The notes beneath the pieces were generated by a model. The model was not told where the DNA came from. It ran no database searches and worked only from the letters and a program-made list of their open reading frames with translations. From Sarcophilus harrisii (Eukaryota; Chordata; Mammalia; Dasyuromorphia; Dasyuridae): DNA of 64,000 nucleotides. Each line of letters begins with the position of its first letter. Position 1 is the stretch's first letter. The stretch is taken from contig NC_045430.1 in NCBI RefSeq assembly GCF_902635505.1, positions 272,267,681 through 272,331,680 on the forward strand, read 5' to 3'. Below, piece by piece: positions 10,601-22,518 of this stretch. The position numbers and the translations under genes were made by a program.

Positions 10601-12238
10601 CTTACTCACAGTGACAAATGAGTCTGATCGTTCTCGGTGACATCAAATTACTTTGCACCAGGCGAGGGTCCCATGACCTGACATAACCCCACATTATGTC
10701 CCAGAAATTTGAAGAAATATGGCTTTTTTAAAAGTGGCTGAAAGGAGGTAATTAGTAGCAGGCACCAAGGGGCTACCTACCCCACAGTAAGAATAGAGGT
10801 GTGGATCCCAGCTCAGAGGCCAGAGTGTTTAAACTACAGGAAGGCAGCCTTGGAGCTGCAGTGTACACTGGCTGAACCAAATTCTCTGCTTTTAAGGATT
10901 TGTTCAAGAAGTTAGCAAAAGCATTTCACTTCAGACCCCACATGACTTCTTTAAGTCCTAATTATTTTCTTCCCAGTTCCCCAAAGCTTCAGAAAAGATT
11001 GGCCCAAGCCCTTCCCTAACTGACCCAAAGCCTCAGCGCCCTATACCCCCAAAAGCCACTTTTTCTCTATCCTTTACTGTTTGCCCCCAAAGACTTGTAT
11101 GAGTTTGGAATAAGATATCAGTCTTTGTGTATGAGACAGAGACACAAAAGAGGGGAAAAAAAGGCAAAAAAGGGGCCCTAGAGATAGGCAAATGGTCAAA
11201 TACACGTGTGTATGCATGTACATGTGTATATATGGATACACACAAAAAAGAAACAACACCCTGGTCAGAATTCGATTCTCTAGGCTTCTTTTTTCTCCCT
11301 CTCCATCTGTCTTGGTAGGTCTGCCAGTCTAGCTTCCTGCCTCTCCTTCCCCTTCCCAGTTCCAAGGCCCTTTCTCCTTCCCTCTTCCATTTTCAAATCT
11401 CCTCTGCCTGTTTCAGTCCCTTCCCAGATCCCTCTCAAATTCTGTCCAATCCATATTCCGAAGGCAGAGAAGAAATTCAACAAAGGCCGGGTCTCACCCT
11501 TTACCCCCATCCCCAGCCTCATTCAAACCCAGTTGTGGTAACTGGAGGCCGGTGTACCAAGGGCGAAATTCCCAGGACAGAAAAGGCAATGGGGCCTCTG
11601 GAGTTTACACCCATTAGAGTTGGAGCTGTTAGAGATATTTATACGAAATCTGTGCCCATAATGTCTACTGTTGCTTAATTTACAGACTCACCATTTGCAA
11701 CCAACAGCCCCATTCAAGTGCCTTTAAGCGGTTGCATATTTAGCATCAAGCCAGCCAACTATTTAACAAGACATCAGGAAAAAAAGTAATTAAAGCACCA
11801 CAAACAGAGGGCATTTGAAACAATCCCACACGCTGGAAAACAAGGACTAAATAAGCACATTCATTAAGGGTGGGGGTAACACTTGGCCCAGCTAGGGGAT
11901 TTCGATTAAGGTTCTTTACTGGAGTTTTCTTCCTCTTCCTGTTTTCAAAAATGCCTTTAACGCCCCCCTCCCCTTCTATGTTTGCTGGGGAAGGGTCCCA
12001 GCCAGAGGATTAGGGCCAGCAATGAACTCGTTCACAACTGACCCAACCGGCTTATCTGCTCCAAGAATGCCGAAGTAAAAAGGAGAGGCTGGACGTTTTT
12101 TAAAAAGCAATCGCCAGTGCAGTTACTTCTGAAAATGGAGGTTTGCAGGGGTGGTTTGAAGGGAAATGTGCCCGCCTCTCTCCAAGCGATTATTTATATT
12201 AAAATCTCTTTGGCTTTTGTCATTTTGTAAGGGGATTG

Positions 12239-12240
<2 letters not shown>
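10600..12240. other. Noncoding, conserved-looking AT-rich blocks
   Basis: Two blocks read like conserved noncoding DNA: about 10620-10960 (GGTAATTAGTAG and several T-rich homeodomain-type cores) and about 11630-11870 (TATTTATACGAAA, CATAATG, GCTTAATTTAC, TTGCATATTTAGCAT, AGTAATTAAAG). I see no frame that looks coding. The regulatory role is inferred from texture and position only. Confidence 0.4.

Positions 12241-12275
<35 letters not shown>
12241..12275. repeat. (TG)n microsatellite
   Basis: About 17 uninterrupted TG units. Confidence 0.95.
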
Positions 12276-12277
<2 letters not shown>

Positions 12278-12439
12278 GTGCGTGCTAAGCGGGGAACAGG
12301 TCTTCAAGAGAAGAAATCATTCGGTTTTTGCTATCTGACCACATTTCGTCTGAGGGCATCAAGACTGGGGCATGGCTTTAATCACAGTGAAAGGTCCTGG
12401 ATGGAAACAGAAATGCCTGATTAAAGGCTGGCCGTTCCT

Positions 12440-13400
12440 GGGGAAACGGGAGGCGTAAATCCTCCGCCCATCAATTTATAATCTTGATAAGGGGGAGCCG
12501 AAAGTTATTTCAGGCTGGGCACGAAGGAGCCGAGATCCCCTATTTGAGCGGCCTTGCTCCTCATTCCCAAGGGGTCCCCCTTTTTTCTGCTTCTCCCCAA
12601 CTCTGAAAGCACTAACCCAACAACAGAAACCAGGAGTTGTCTCTATTATTCTTTCCACCTCCTCCTCAGCCTCAGTTCTCCTCCCTTCGTACACCCTCTT
12701 CTCCCGCACCTTGCTGTTACCGTTCCTTTTAAAGGACTTTCTTAGTTTTCTCCTCAAAGTCACAAATTAAGGCGGATACCGGAGGGGAAAAAATCCTCTC
12801 TCTCCCCCGACTCAGATAAAAACAGGTCCCATTCACCCGCCGCTTGAGTCGAGCGTTAAATGCGGTGAAAGCTGAGAAGAAAGGAACCCGACATCGGCCG
12901 CTCACTTCCCTTTCTTTCCTCTGTGGCCGGCTCTGTCTGGCAGCCTCTGATTTCTCCTCGTTGCATTGACTCTCTCAATCTAAAAAATGAACATCAGAAC
13001 CCCGAGGATTGACCGATGAAGCTCGGAGCTTCCCCGAATGTCAATCGGCATAAAAACAAATATCGAAGCGTTATTTGGAGGGCTGTGCTCCGGTCCCCTT
13101 TTGCCAGGAGCCAGAGCAGGGACTCGGGAGGGTGTACAAAGGGCAGCCTTAGCCGGGAGCAGCCAGTCAGCAGGCGCCCGGGACGAGAGCCCAAACGCTG
13201 GGACCAGGAAAGGCGGAAAAGAGAGAACAGGAGGGCTGCTTGGCTCCGGGAGAGCCGGAGGAGCTCAGCTACAGGGAAAACCCAAGCAGGCCACTCGGCT
13301 TTCGGGAGGGACAGGTGTACTGGAAGGGCAAGGACAAGGCCTTGGACAATCCATCTCTGAGTCCTGAGTACTAAGTGTATGAGCCGGCCAGTCTGACTAG
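12440..13400. other. GC-rich, CpG-containing noncoding block
   Basis: CpG frequency is higher than in the flanks (for example 13080-13300). Competing open frames on both strands show no recognisable domain. In other mammals the lncRNA HOTTIP is transcribed leftward from the HOXA13 promoter through this side, so a HOTTIP exon is possible, but none can be delimited from sequence alone. Confidence 0.35.
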
Positions 13401-13439
13401 TGGCCAAGAGATCCGCTTCGTACCCGGGTCCGAGGGTCG

Positions 13440-16400
13440 GTTTCACCAATGGTGCAGTTGTAGATTATTCCCCTACTTGTATATGTGTCTGTCTGTCTAC
13501 CTACCTATTCCATATCTATAGAAATAGTTATAGATATGTGTGTAGTGCATATGTGCATGCACACGTAATTATTACACAATATAATCCGCCAATAAATCCA
13601 TGATTACACCTTGGTGTGTAATTGAAAAGAGCATACATTCAACTTGACCGTTGTCCCATTAGTGAATTTCCCTCGGTTTCATTGTACATTGAGAACTTCA
13701 TAGACTAGTTCAAGGATGTAGGGGTCCCTTATTATTCAATAGGGAGGGTTCTTAAATTATTGCAAATGGCTGTGCTTGTAGGCGCAGGCCAGCAGAAAGC
13801 GTGGGAGTGGAGAAGAGAGAGAAAGAGATTACCAAATTAGATCATTCCTTCCTCAACATTTATTTTCTTTACCCCACTCCCTCCCCTTCTCAAAAAAAAA
13901 AAAAAAACCACCTTAATATTCCAAAAAAAGCCTTAAATTAATTTACTAACAGTTCATGGGGTATCACAATTGTCTACACACAAGAGGTCAGGGCCATGAT
14001 GTCTATGGTTTTTTCTGAGTCCAAGGCAAATGCATTTATCCATCACTAGCAATGACAGGAAAAGGTTCCTGCCTATCTCTGTCTCTGTCTTTGTCTTTGT
14101 CTTTCTGTCTGTGTCTGTCTGTCTCTCTCTCCCCCTTTTCCTTTTTTCTCCCCCCTCCTCAATTTCTAAACCTTGAGGAATCCATGAGAAAGAACTAGCC
14201 CTTAGGAGCAGGGCTCTAAAGGTATCAGGAACTTGAAGCTGAGGGAGGCCAAGAAGCTCAGTAAGGTTTAGGTCGGGATGACCTAAATAGGCAAGTCCAC
14301 CTCAGCTTTCTCCAGCTATTTCTGGGTTTGGGACCCCCTCCTGTTCCTTGTATTCTGGAAACAGAATTAAATTTCCTTTCCCCTTCTAAATTTTTGAATC
14401 TCTTTTCCTTCTGACGATCTGTGTCTCCATGGTGGGAATGAAGTCTCCGGAGCCAGGAAAGGCCTCTTCTTCCGAGCCTTCCTTATGGAAAATTAAGCCT
14501 TTACAATTCAAGATAAGAGAGGGTGGAATCGAAAGTCAGGACGGGATCCACTCTGCCTGCTTTCCTCCTGTTTTCTAGTTGCTAGTCCTGGACTTGCCTA
14601 TCTGCAAGACGTTTGTGGCGTGGGGAGGACCATTTAAGGCGAACCCCAGTGAACCCCAGCTCACTGTAACGAGCCAGAAGGCACTGAGAACCTCAGAGAT
14701 TCGTGTGAGCTTTTTACGAAAGTGGGAAGCGAATAGGGAACCTGCATCCAGGGAGAATACACGTCTTCCCCTGAGATTCCGAGTCATTGCTCCCTAACTA
14801 GCAGAAGGGTTAAGGACATATCCAAGTGGCTCCCACCAGTTGTCTCCATCATTGACATTCACCCGAGCTGTTGGCTTCAGACAGGAAGAAGCTATTTACC
14901 TGAGCCTCGGAAGTGGTTTCTCTGACCCTGAGCCAGACAATCTTCACGGCCTTTGTTCGAGAGGGGGCTGCTCAGGCTGGATGCAAGACCCTTCCCGAGA
15001 AGCCCTGGGTGGCATAGGATGACCTACAGCCAAAGAGTCCAGCCAGGGCTTCGGTGCTCCCTAGAAGGCGGAGATTAAATCTCGCTAGCTCTTCCTTGCC
15101 TTATCAGCGCCTTTGCCTTCGACCCTATATAATATACTCAGCCTTCTTTGGGGCTGAACCCAAATACCCAGCGTCAATTGCCCATCTCCTTCCTGAACTG
15201 AGTATCAAAGGAAAATACGGGAGACAGTGACCCCAAAGAAAGGAAACTCTTGGCCCAAACCTTAGCCTGGCTTGAAGTCCCCACCCGTCGCCTCCTTTAG
15301 GCCATTCCTCTCCTTTCTGAGGTTTCTGCTGTTTGGTGACAGGGAGACTTGTACAACTAGCCGGCAGAATGCCGTTAATAATCGCCCGTTTACGCTAGGA
15401 AATTTCCCTTTCCTGCGGAATTAAAGAAGCGAGGAAGTTTGGAACTTCTCTCCTACCCGGGTTTACCCGGGATCCGGAGTGAGGGCGAGGGGGAGCAGGG
15501 TGCTCTATTCTCTGAAAGCCACTTCTTAATTCGTCTCTCTTTTCCGACCTGGGTTCCACTGGTTTTGGGGTTCGGTTTTGTTCTGCTTCCCACTTCCGCA
15601 ACCCTCCCCCTCCTCTCTTCAGTCCCTTTCACCTTTTCTGTTCGTGATTCCCAATCTCCCTTCTTCTTCTGGGGACCTCAGTCTCCATCTCCTCCGACCC
15701 CTACCCCAGATGACTTTTTTTCCTTCCCATTCTTCTTGTTTTTCCGCTTATCTTCTCCTGGCCGGGGGAGGGAGAGAGTTAAGACAGTCTGCGAAGGTTC
15801 CTCATAAAGCCCCTTGATTACATTAGAAACATATGAATATCCTGAAAACCGGAGCGTCTTTAAACGCCCTGAAGCTTCTTCATCCCCTCTGTGACCGATA
15901 CACAGCCAGGTATACCCCGCCTGAATCAGTGTGGACGGCGCTCCTCCTAGTTTGAGTTCACTTCAGCAGGTTCACTTCATTTGCTAAGGAAGAAAAAGCA
16001 GTTGTTTTCGTACCCTTCGGGTTCTTGCTCTGGAGCAACCCTTGGGGTCCGGGGCTTTGGGCTTCCGTCCTTCCCTCTTTGCAGATTGATGAGATCTCAA
16101 AATCTCAGGCCTTCACCTCTAGTTAAGATGGAAAAAAAAAAAAAAAAAAAAAAAAGGCTCGTCCCTATCTGTATCTTATCTCCTTTCTTCTGGAGAGGAA
16201 AGCCAGGAATTGGGGACTGGAAAGGACAGCACTGGAGTGGACAGACAGAGGCCATTGTGATGCGGTCAGTGAGTCCCGGGGGTCAGGCTTTCCTGCAACT
16301 CCCAGCCTTCTCGGGAGGCTGCTCCCCGTTGCCGTTTCCGAACCTCGGAACCCAGGCAAAGACTCTCCGGGCTTTTCGCAAGTCGGTTGCGGGGAGAGAG

Positions 16401-18950
16401 AATTCTCTGCTAGGGCTGAAAAAGCTACACCAGCTCTGGGGGCTATTACGCTTCTTAGGCTCATCCAGGGACCCAGGTTGAAGCCCCCGCGGACAGCGTC
16501 TTATTCCATCCTGGGCAAAACCAGAGCCGAAAGTGTGATCGGAAAAGTAGGGAGTCCTGGCCACAAAAATGATCGTTTTGATGGTTCACAAGAGGAAAGA
16601 AACCGAGCCACCTTCTTGCTTTCTTTCCAAGTAAAATGCCGGTATCTCTGCTTTTGTCGTGCTCGGCAACAAGAAGGCTCAGATCGCAGCTGTTTAGAGT
16701 CCTCTAATCCTGACTTTGTTGTTCAGCAGGAAGGAAAAAACCTATAAGGTTCCAGTCTCCCCCTCAAACATACCAGAGACTTTATTACCCACTTTCTCCC
16801 CACAGACCCGACAGGGATCTAGTAATAGAATGGCCAGGCCATCACCTACACTTTTCTGATTCATCCACTGATTTCTGACCTCCCTGTCTTTGCAATCGCA
16901 GATAAAGAAAAAGAGAAAAAAGATCTGTCTCTAGAAACCGGACAGCAATTTGCAGATCCCAAGCTAGAGGTCAAGTCTAGCCTTTAAAAAGAGCCATTCT
17001 TCCGTTACATTCTTCCCCTCTTCGCTTTGTGTCTATCTCAAGGGCTAATCGGACCTACAGACATTTTAAGAGCTAATGACGCCCGTAGGAGAAGTCACTA
17101 TGTACCGCGTGATTCCGTCAAGATGTTAATGTTGCTTTTACTCGATTTCTCGTTTACAACATGGTTCCTGTATTTTTTTTTTTTTTTAAGTCTCTCTGGA
17201 GATCTCGGCCATTGTATATTTGAGCTGAACGAGGCAGAGAGCCAGTCAAATATCGAAATCATTTTATCGGTTTGTAGAAAGTAAGCCAGTAAGTTCCTCT
17301 TTTCTTCAAAAGCGTTACTGACTGCATTATATCCGGGTCGTTTTCTTAAAATTCACAGAGTTAGGGTAAAGGGAACTCACGATCCGAAGGACAATGGAAG
17401 CAGAAACAGCAGTTCTTTCCCTTCCGGGAAAAGGCAGTTTCTAAAAATTTGGCCAGATAAGACTCAGAATCATTTCTGAGGGGAAAGGGACCCCGGGAGC
17501 CTCGGTGGCTGACTTTGCATCCACGACCAGGACGTCAACCCTGGCCCTTAGCGTTTTGGGGTCAAGTAAATGGAATCTGGATCTCATCTAGGCTTCCCCC
17601 TTTTTTTGAACCAACAATTGGCAAGTGATCAAAACGAAATCAAAATACCCTGAGTTGATATTGGGTGTCCAAGGTCCAGTGTGGCTTAACTCGTCTTTGG
17701 AAGAAAGAGAAATGGAACTAAAACATAGTCAGGCGGTTTTAGGCAGGGAGGCTTCGGCAAGGACACATACAGAGACCCCTTTCCTCCCTCCCCTCCAAAA
17801 AAAATGCTAATTCCTACTATCAGAAGATCGAAAACAAAATTAGGAGGAAAACGTGCGTGGAAGGGGGAGAGAAAGTGAGAGAGGACAATTACTGTTTCCA
17901 GGGATGCTGCCTTTGAACAAATCAGACAGGGTTTCAAGCTTTGAATGACAGGTCTCACATTGGCTAGACTGCAACTTTCAACTTGACCTTGGCCTCTAGC
18001 CGTGTCTGACCCGTATGTAAAACAGCTCTGCCCTTGAAGCTCCGAGATCTCTTCTCTCTTTTCTGTCTCTTCTCTCTTCCTGCAATTTTTCAATGAGACC
18101 CCGAAAAAGGAGAGTGGAATGGGAAGACAAAAGGGCCAGGGTTGAAACACAAAAATGAGCCACTGAAGGTCGCATAAATCTCCCAAATTTTAGCTCAAGG
18201 AAGAGGAGGCTGTGGGGAATAAAGAAATATTTGCTGGCAACTAGAGTCAAGAGAGAGGAAAAGCCAGGAAAATGACGGGGTTCTTTTGACTTGGTTCTTA
18301 CGTCTGTCCAAGCGAACGTGTGGAAAAGAGTCCCAGAAAAATCATCGCTCACGCATCCCCCTTTTTCTACGTCTATCCCTTGAGCTGACAGGCCAGTGCC
18401 TTCTTCGGAGAAAATGCCGGACTGGCACCTTGCCTAGGTTCCGGGATCGCCAAAGAAAAAGGGCAGGAGAATATCCTACTTTCTTCCTCCCCCAGCACTT
18501 CTTTGGGGTCAAGATCGTAGCCCCGAAGTCCAGCTTCTCTGTCGCTTTACCCGTCTCGCTGAAATCCCTGAGATCTCGTCAGGAAGCCCTCAGTTTCGTT
18601 TATAATACAAGCTTTTTTGTCTGCCTATCTAGCTGTGCCCGCTCACCTTCCTTCCTGCCTCTTTTTCCCAAACCCCAAGGCTAATTTCTGTCCCCCAAGG
18701 CGGCCATATATTGCTGCCCAGCGAGGGTCAAAGTCACAGACTGACCAGCCTGTCCGATCTCCAGCTGAAAGCATCAGGGGCTCGTTCCCGATGCCTGCAA
18801 CATCGCCTACAGGAGCCCGCAGGTCCAAAGCCAAGGGCTTGGGCCAAATCCTCGTCCGCAGGGAGAAAACACAAAGCATCAATTTCATGAAAAGAACCGG
18901 GTTCGCAGCCGCAGAGCGACATCATTCAAGGCTGCGTAGGGTTTACAGAA
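13440..18950. other. HOXA13 5' flank, noncoding
   Basis: No coding exon recognised. It holds a poly(A) run near 13892, a (CTGT/CTCT)n stretch near 14075-14130 and a poly(A) run at about 16132-16155. A conserved-looking AT-rich block lies at 17025-17290, with TTTTAAGAGCTAATGACG, TGTTAATGTTGCTTTTACTC and ATCATTTTATCGG. HOTTIP, if conserved, would run through here on the minus strand. Confidence 0.4.
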
Positions 18951-18959
18951 TAGAGACAA

Positions 18960-20162
18960 AAGTCTCATCCGTATAGTGGGGGGAGGGCGGAGGGGGGGGG
19001 GGGCCTAGCCTGAAGAGGCCTGGAGAATGTTTTGGAAGGAGGGAGAATATATTCTAGAATTGATGCTCCATCCGACTCCCCCCAAAGGAGCACGAAACCT
19101 GGAGGTTTCCCCTCAGAACGTGAAGGCGAAAGGAAACATTTAGGCCGCCGTTTGGAGGAGAGCAAGAAATCTAAGCAGCTAAGAAAATCCTGCAGAGCCG
19201 GCCGCTTCCTTCTTCCCTCCTCACGCCCCCAGCTCGGGGTGGCCGGTCTGTCCTTCCCTTTCGCTTCGGCCCGCTCTGACTTAGGCTCTGGGAGGAGGAG
19301 GCCTCCTCGAGCTGCCAAGGAGCTATACGACTGTCGCCAGTGAGAGGATGGGAGATTGGGGGGGAGCGTGTTTGTGTTTTAGCTGTTTCTATTGCTTGCT
19401 TCTGGGTTGGTTACAAGTCTCTCAATGCTTTCGCGGAGTAGAGATGCAGGCAGGGAGGAGGGCCCCAAGCGCTTCTAGGCCGGGGCCACCTTCCTTCGGA
19501 GAGATGTTCTCTCCCGATCAGCTAGAGCTACTTAGTTACCCAGAGTGCGGGTCCGACTCGGCTCCGCGCGTCATTCGGGCGCAGAAAAGAGACAACTACC
19601 ATTAGCTCCCCTCCCCCTGCGCGATCCCCACCCCGAGAATGAGCCAAAATAAAAAGCGGAGCTGTCCTAGGCCCAGAAAGCGCCCGATCCGCCTCTAGCC
19701 CTAATCCGGAGAGACAAGCACTACCGAAAACTCCACAGCGACCCCGCAACCGGGACAGACCCAGAGCTCCCACCGCCCGCCCCATCCTCCCAGAGTACCT
19801 GTCCCTCCTGCCCAGCCTCGGGAATACATGGGTACACAAAAACCACCGCGGTCCTCTCACCTCCCAGACCCCTTCCCCCCTCTTCTAGGCCATCCCTCGG
19901 AGATGGGGGACTGCGGGGGAGGAGAGGGGAGGAGAAGAGAGGGGGTGGGGTAAAGCGGCGCTGCGGGAAGCCCAGCCCTGGAGGAGTGCGGTAGCTGGAG
20001 CGGGGGGAGTCTGGGACTCTCCGGTCCTGAGCCTTTACTTTCCCTTCCCCCACAGCCCCGCGTTTCTCTTCCTTCTCTCCGTGACTGTGGTATTGAATTA
20101 TCCGCGCCTGTTCCCCCCGCCCCCGCCCCCCGGGCCCGGAGGCTGCGACGGCGGCGGCGGCG
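18960..20162. other. CpG-rich HOXA13 upstream region
   Basis: GC- and CpG-rich sequence continuous with the HOXA13 first exon, typical of the bidirectional HOXA13/HOTTIP promoter island in mammals. The overlapping open frames on both strands show only compositional residues. Confidence 0.5.
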
Positions 20163-20185
20163 GCGGAGGAGGAGGAGGAGGAGGA

Positions 20186-20218
<33 letters not shown>

Positions 20219-20290
20219 GGAAAAGGAGGAGGTGGAAGAGGTGGAGGAAGAGGAGGAGGAGGAGGAGAAAAAGGAGGAGGAGGAGGAGGC
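20163..20290. repeat. (GGA)n purine tract just upstream of the HOXA13 promoter
   Basis: A nearly pure purine strand of GGA/GGAA units, about 130 bp, starting after a (CGG)n run and ending about 40 bp before the E-box at 20329. Such tracts can form triplex or (GGA)4-type quadruplex structures. The overlapping S-rich and P-rich open frames are artefacts of it. Confidence 0.9.
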
Positions 20291-20319
20291 CCAGCCCCGA
20301 GCCCCCGGGAGCAGCCCGC

Positions 20320-20461
20320 TTTGCATATCACGTGGGAGGGAACGGGTGGGTCGGACCAATGGGCGGACGCCTGGCGCGACCCCGCGGGGCGCGATCCGCC
20401 CCCCTCGCTCGGGCCCCGGCCCCGCGGAGCGCGCTCTTCACTTCTTGGGGGCTTTTTAAAA
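20320..20461 (+). promoter_or_regulatory. HOXA13: HOXA13 core promoter region
   Basis: In order: TTTGCATAT octamer-like site (20320-20328), CACGTG E-box overlapping region (20329-20334), CCAAT box (20356-20360), GC-rich DNA, then a weak TATA-like TTTTTAAAA (20453-20461) about 37 bp before the start codon. The order and distances suit a short 5'UTR, but the transcription start cannot be fixed from sequence. The same E-box/CCAAT pairing recurs before HOXA9 and inside the HOXA11 intron. Confidence 0.65.
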
Positions 20462-20497
20462 CAGCGCCACTAGGGTCTTCTCCATGCGGCTCGGGCT

Positions 20498-20607
20498 ATG
20501 ACAGCCTCCGTGCTCCTCCACCCCCGCTGGATCGAGCCCACCGTCATGTTCCTCTACGACAACGGCGGCGGCCTGGTGGCAGACGAGCTCAACAAAAACA
20601 TGGAAGG

Positions 20608-20654
<47 letters not shown>

Positions 20655-21437
20655 GGGCGGGGCTTCCACCACCCGGCCGCCGCCCACGCGGGGAACTTCT
20701 CCGTGGCGGCGGCGGCGGCGGCGGCGGTGCGGCCGCGGCCAACCAGTGCTCGGAACCTGATGGCGCACCCGGCGCCCCTGGCCCCTGAGCGGCGGCCGCC
20801 TACAGCGCCCTGGGGAGGCACCCGTCCGCGGCCGTGCGGGCTGCCGCGGCCTGCCGCTGCCGCCTGCGCGGCCGCGTCCTCCTCTTCGTCGTCCTCGGGC
20901 GGCCCCGGGCCCGCGGGGCGGCGGGCGCCGAGCCGGTCAAGCAGTGCAGCCCCTGCTCGGCGGCGGCTCAGAGCTCGTCGGGCGCCGCCCTGCCCTACGG
21001 CTACTTCGGCAGCGGTTACTACCCGTGCGCCCGCATGGGCCACCACCCCAACGCGCTCAAGTCGTGCGCCGCGGCGGCACAGCCGGCCTCGGCCGCCGCC
21101 GCCGCCGCCGCCGCCGCCTTCGCTGACAAGTACATGGACACGGCGGCCGGTCCCGCCGCGGCGGCCGCGGAGGAGTTCAGCTCCCGCGCCAAGGAGTTCG
21201 CCTTCTATCACCAGGGCTACGCCGCCGGGCCCTACCACCATCACCAGCCCGTGCCCGGTTACCTGGATATGCCCGTGGTGCCGGGCCTCGGGGGCCCCGG
21301 CGAGCCCCGCCACGAGCCGCTGGGGCTGCCCATGGAGAGCTACCAGCCCTGGGCTCTGCCCAACGGCTGGAATGGCCAGGTGTACTGCCCCAAAGAGCAA
21401 GGCCAGCCTCCCCACCTCTGGAAGTCCACTCTGCCCG
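20498..21437 (+). CDS. HOXA13: HOXA13 exon 1 (with apparent frame breaks)
   Basis: The N-terminal part of homeobox protein HOXA13, a nuclear AbdB-class transcription factor for autopod, genital tubercle and hindgut. The start at 20498 gives [20 protein letters not shown], essentially identical to human as remembered, followed by a 13-residue alanine tract. The 3' part ([59 protein letters not shown]) is highly conserved and ends at a good donor, G|GTAAAT. Between about 20660 and 20930 the conserved residues jump between two frames six times (for example [16 protein letters not shown], then AANQC, then [12 protein letters not shown], then [10 protein letters not shown], then [14 protein letters not shown], then [12 protein letters not shown]). 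Total length (about 313 codons plus exon 2) still matches human HOXA13 (388 aa), so these are small indels. Sequence error in a GC-rich repeat region is far likelier than a dead gene. Confidence 0.93.
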
Positions 21438-22273
21438 GTAAATGATGCCCCTCTCCCCCCTTCTGCGGCTCCGCTCCGCTCTCCGGGCTGGCGCCTCTAC
21501 TCGTCCCTAGCCCGCTTCTAGCTCTTCCCCAGCTCCCCTCTGTACCCTGCGCGCACTTCGGGAGTCAGCCGAGCCTTCTCTTCCTCTCCGTGCTCCCAAT
21601 CACCTTCCATACCGTGTCTTCGCTACCGTCCCCGCGGTCTTGCTTCCCCTTTCTCTATTACGCCTGTCACCCGACGAGTGGGGGTGGGCGCTTAGTTGAC
21701 TCCGCCGTGCCCAGATCTCCTCCCTCTGGAGCCCCTCTTCTCAAAGTATGGTTTTCGGAGTAGTTTCGGGAAATCATAGAGTCCTCCCTCAGCCTCTAGA
21801 CCAACCCCAACTTCCATTTTTCTCCCAACCGACTCTAATCAAGAGCTGCCCATTTTCGTACAGGTCAGAGAATTAGACTGGAAGAAAGCTGGGGAGGAGG
21901 TGGGTGATGTGGCAGCTGAAAGTCCGTTGTCCACAGCTACTAGACAGTCCCCCCGAGGTGGGCACCGATTGCCGAGACTGGGCACTCCTTGAACAAGGAT
22001 GGATATGAGCATGAGCACCTCTCCTCAGCCATCCGATAGACAGCCCCTGCTGATTTTCCTTGCGGGCAAAGGGGAGCAATTTGACCCCAGATTGATCCTT
22101 CCTCCCGTAGTACAAATCGCCGGGGTCCAAAGGTGGCAGAGGTAGAAGTAGGCTGGGCAAGGCGGGGGGGATGCTGGCTGCCTGGGAGTCGGCCATCCCC
22201 GGGCACAGCAGGCCTGCTCGCTGGGTGTGTAACTCGCCTTCTTTCTCTTTCTCTCTCTCTCTCTGCTGTGTAG
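21438..22273 (+). other. HOXA13: HOXA13 intron
   Basis: An 836-bp intron with donor GTAAAT and a polypyrimidine tract (TTTCTCTTTCTC and TCTC repeats) before acceptor TAG at 22271-22273. It interrupts a codon after its first base (G|AT, Asp), the usual position just before the homeobox exon in HOX13 genes. No other feature recognised. Confidence 0.93.
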
Positions 22274-22518
22274 ATGTTGTCTCACACCCGTCGGACGCGA
22301 ACTCCTACCGAAGGGGAAGAAAGAAACGGGTGCCTTATACCAAGGTCCAACTAAAAGAACTCGAAAGGGAATACGCTACAAATAAATTCATTACTAAGGA
22401 CAAACGGAGGAGGATATCAGCCACGACGAATCTCTCCGAGCGACAGGTCACCATCTGGTTCCAAAACAGGAGGGTCAAAGAGAAAAAAGTCATCAACAAA
22501 CTCAAGACGACAAGTTAA
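22274..22518 (+). CDS. HOXA13: HOXA13 exon 2, homeodomain
   Basis: Encodes the C-terminal 80 residues after the split Asp codon, beginning [19 protein letters not shown]. The homeodomain spans 22315-22494: [20 protein letters not shown] in helix 1, then [19 protein letters not shown], and recognition helix [16 protein letters not shown] with the invariant Trp, Phe, Asn and Arg residues. It ends NKLKTTS and a TAA stop, as in other mammals. The frame is clean throughout, unlike exon 1. AbdB-class HOX13 proteins lack the PBX hexapeptide and bind TTTAT/TTTAC-type sites. Linked to exon 1 by a consistent phase-1 splice. Confidence 0.98.

Noticed and set aside
10680-10700. GACATAA/TTATGTC inverted repeat
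   Set aside because: An isolated 7-base-arm repeat; about 30 are expected by chance in a window this size.
20464-20478. GCGCCACTAGGG at the HOXA13 start as a CTCF site
   Set aside because: One base short between the A and the CGC of the CTCF core; not a good match.
20456-21415. Long minus-strand open frame over HOXA13 exon 1
   Set aside because: It is the antisense shadow of GC-rich HOXA13 coding sequence, with Gly/Arg/Ala-rich composition and no domain.
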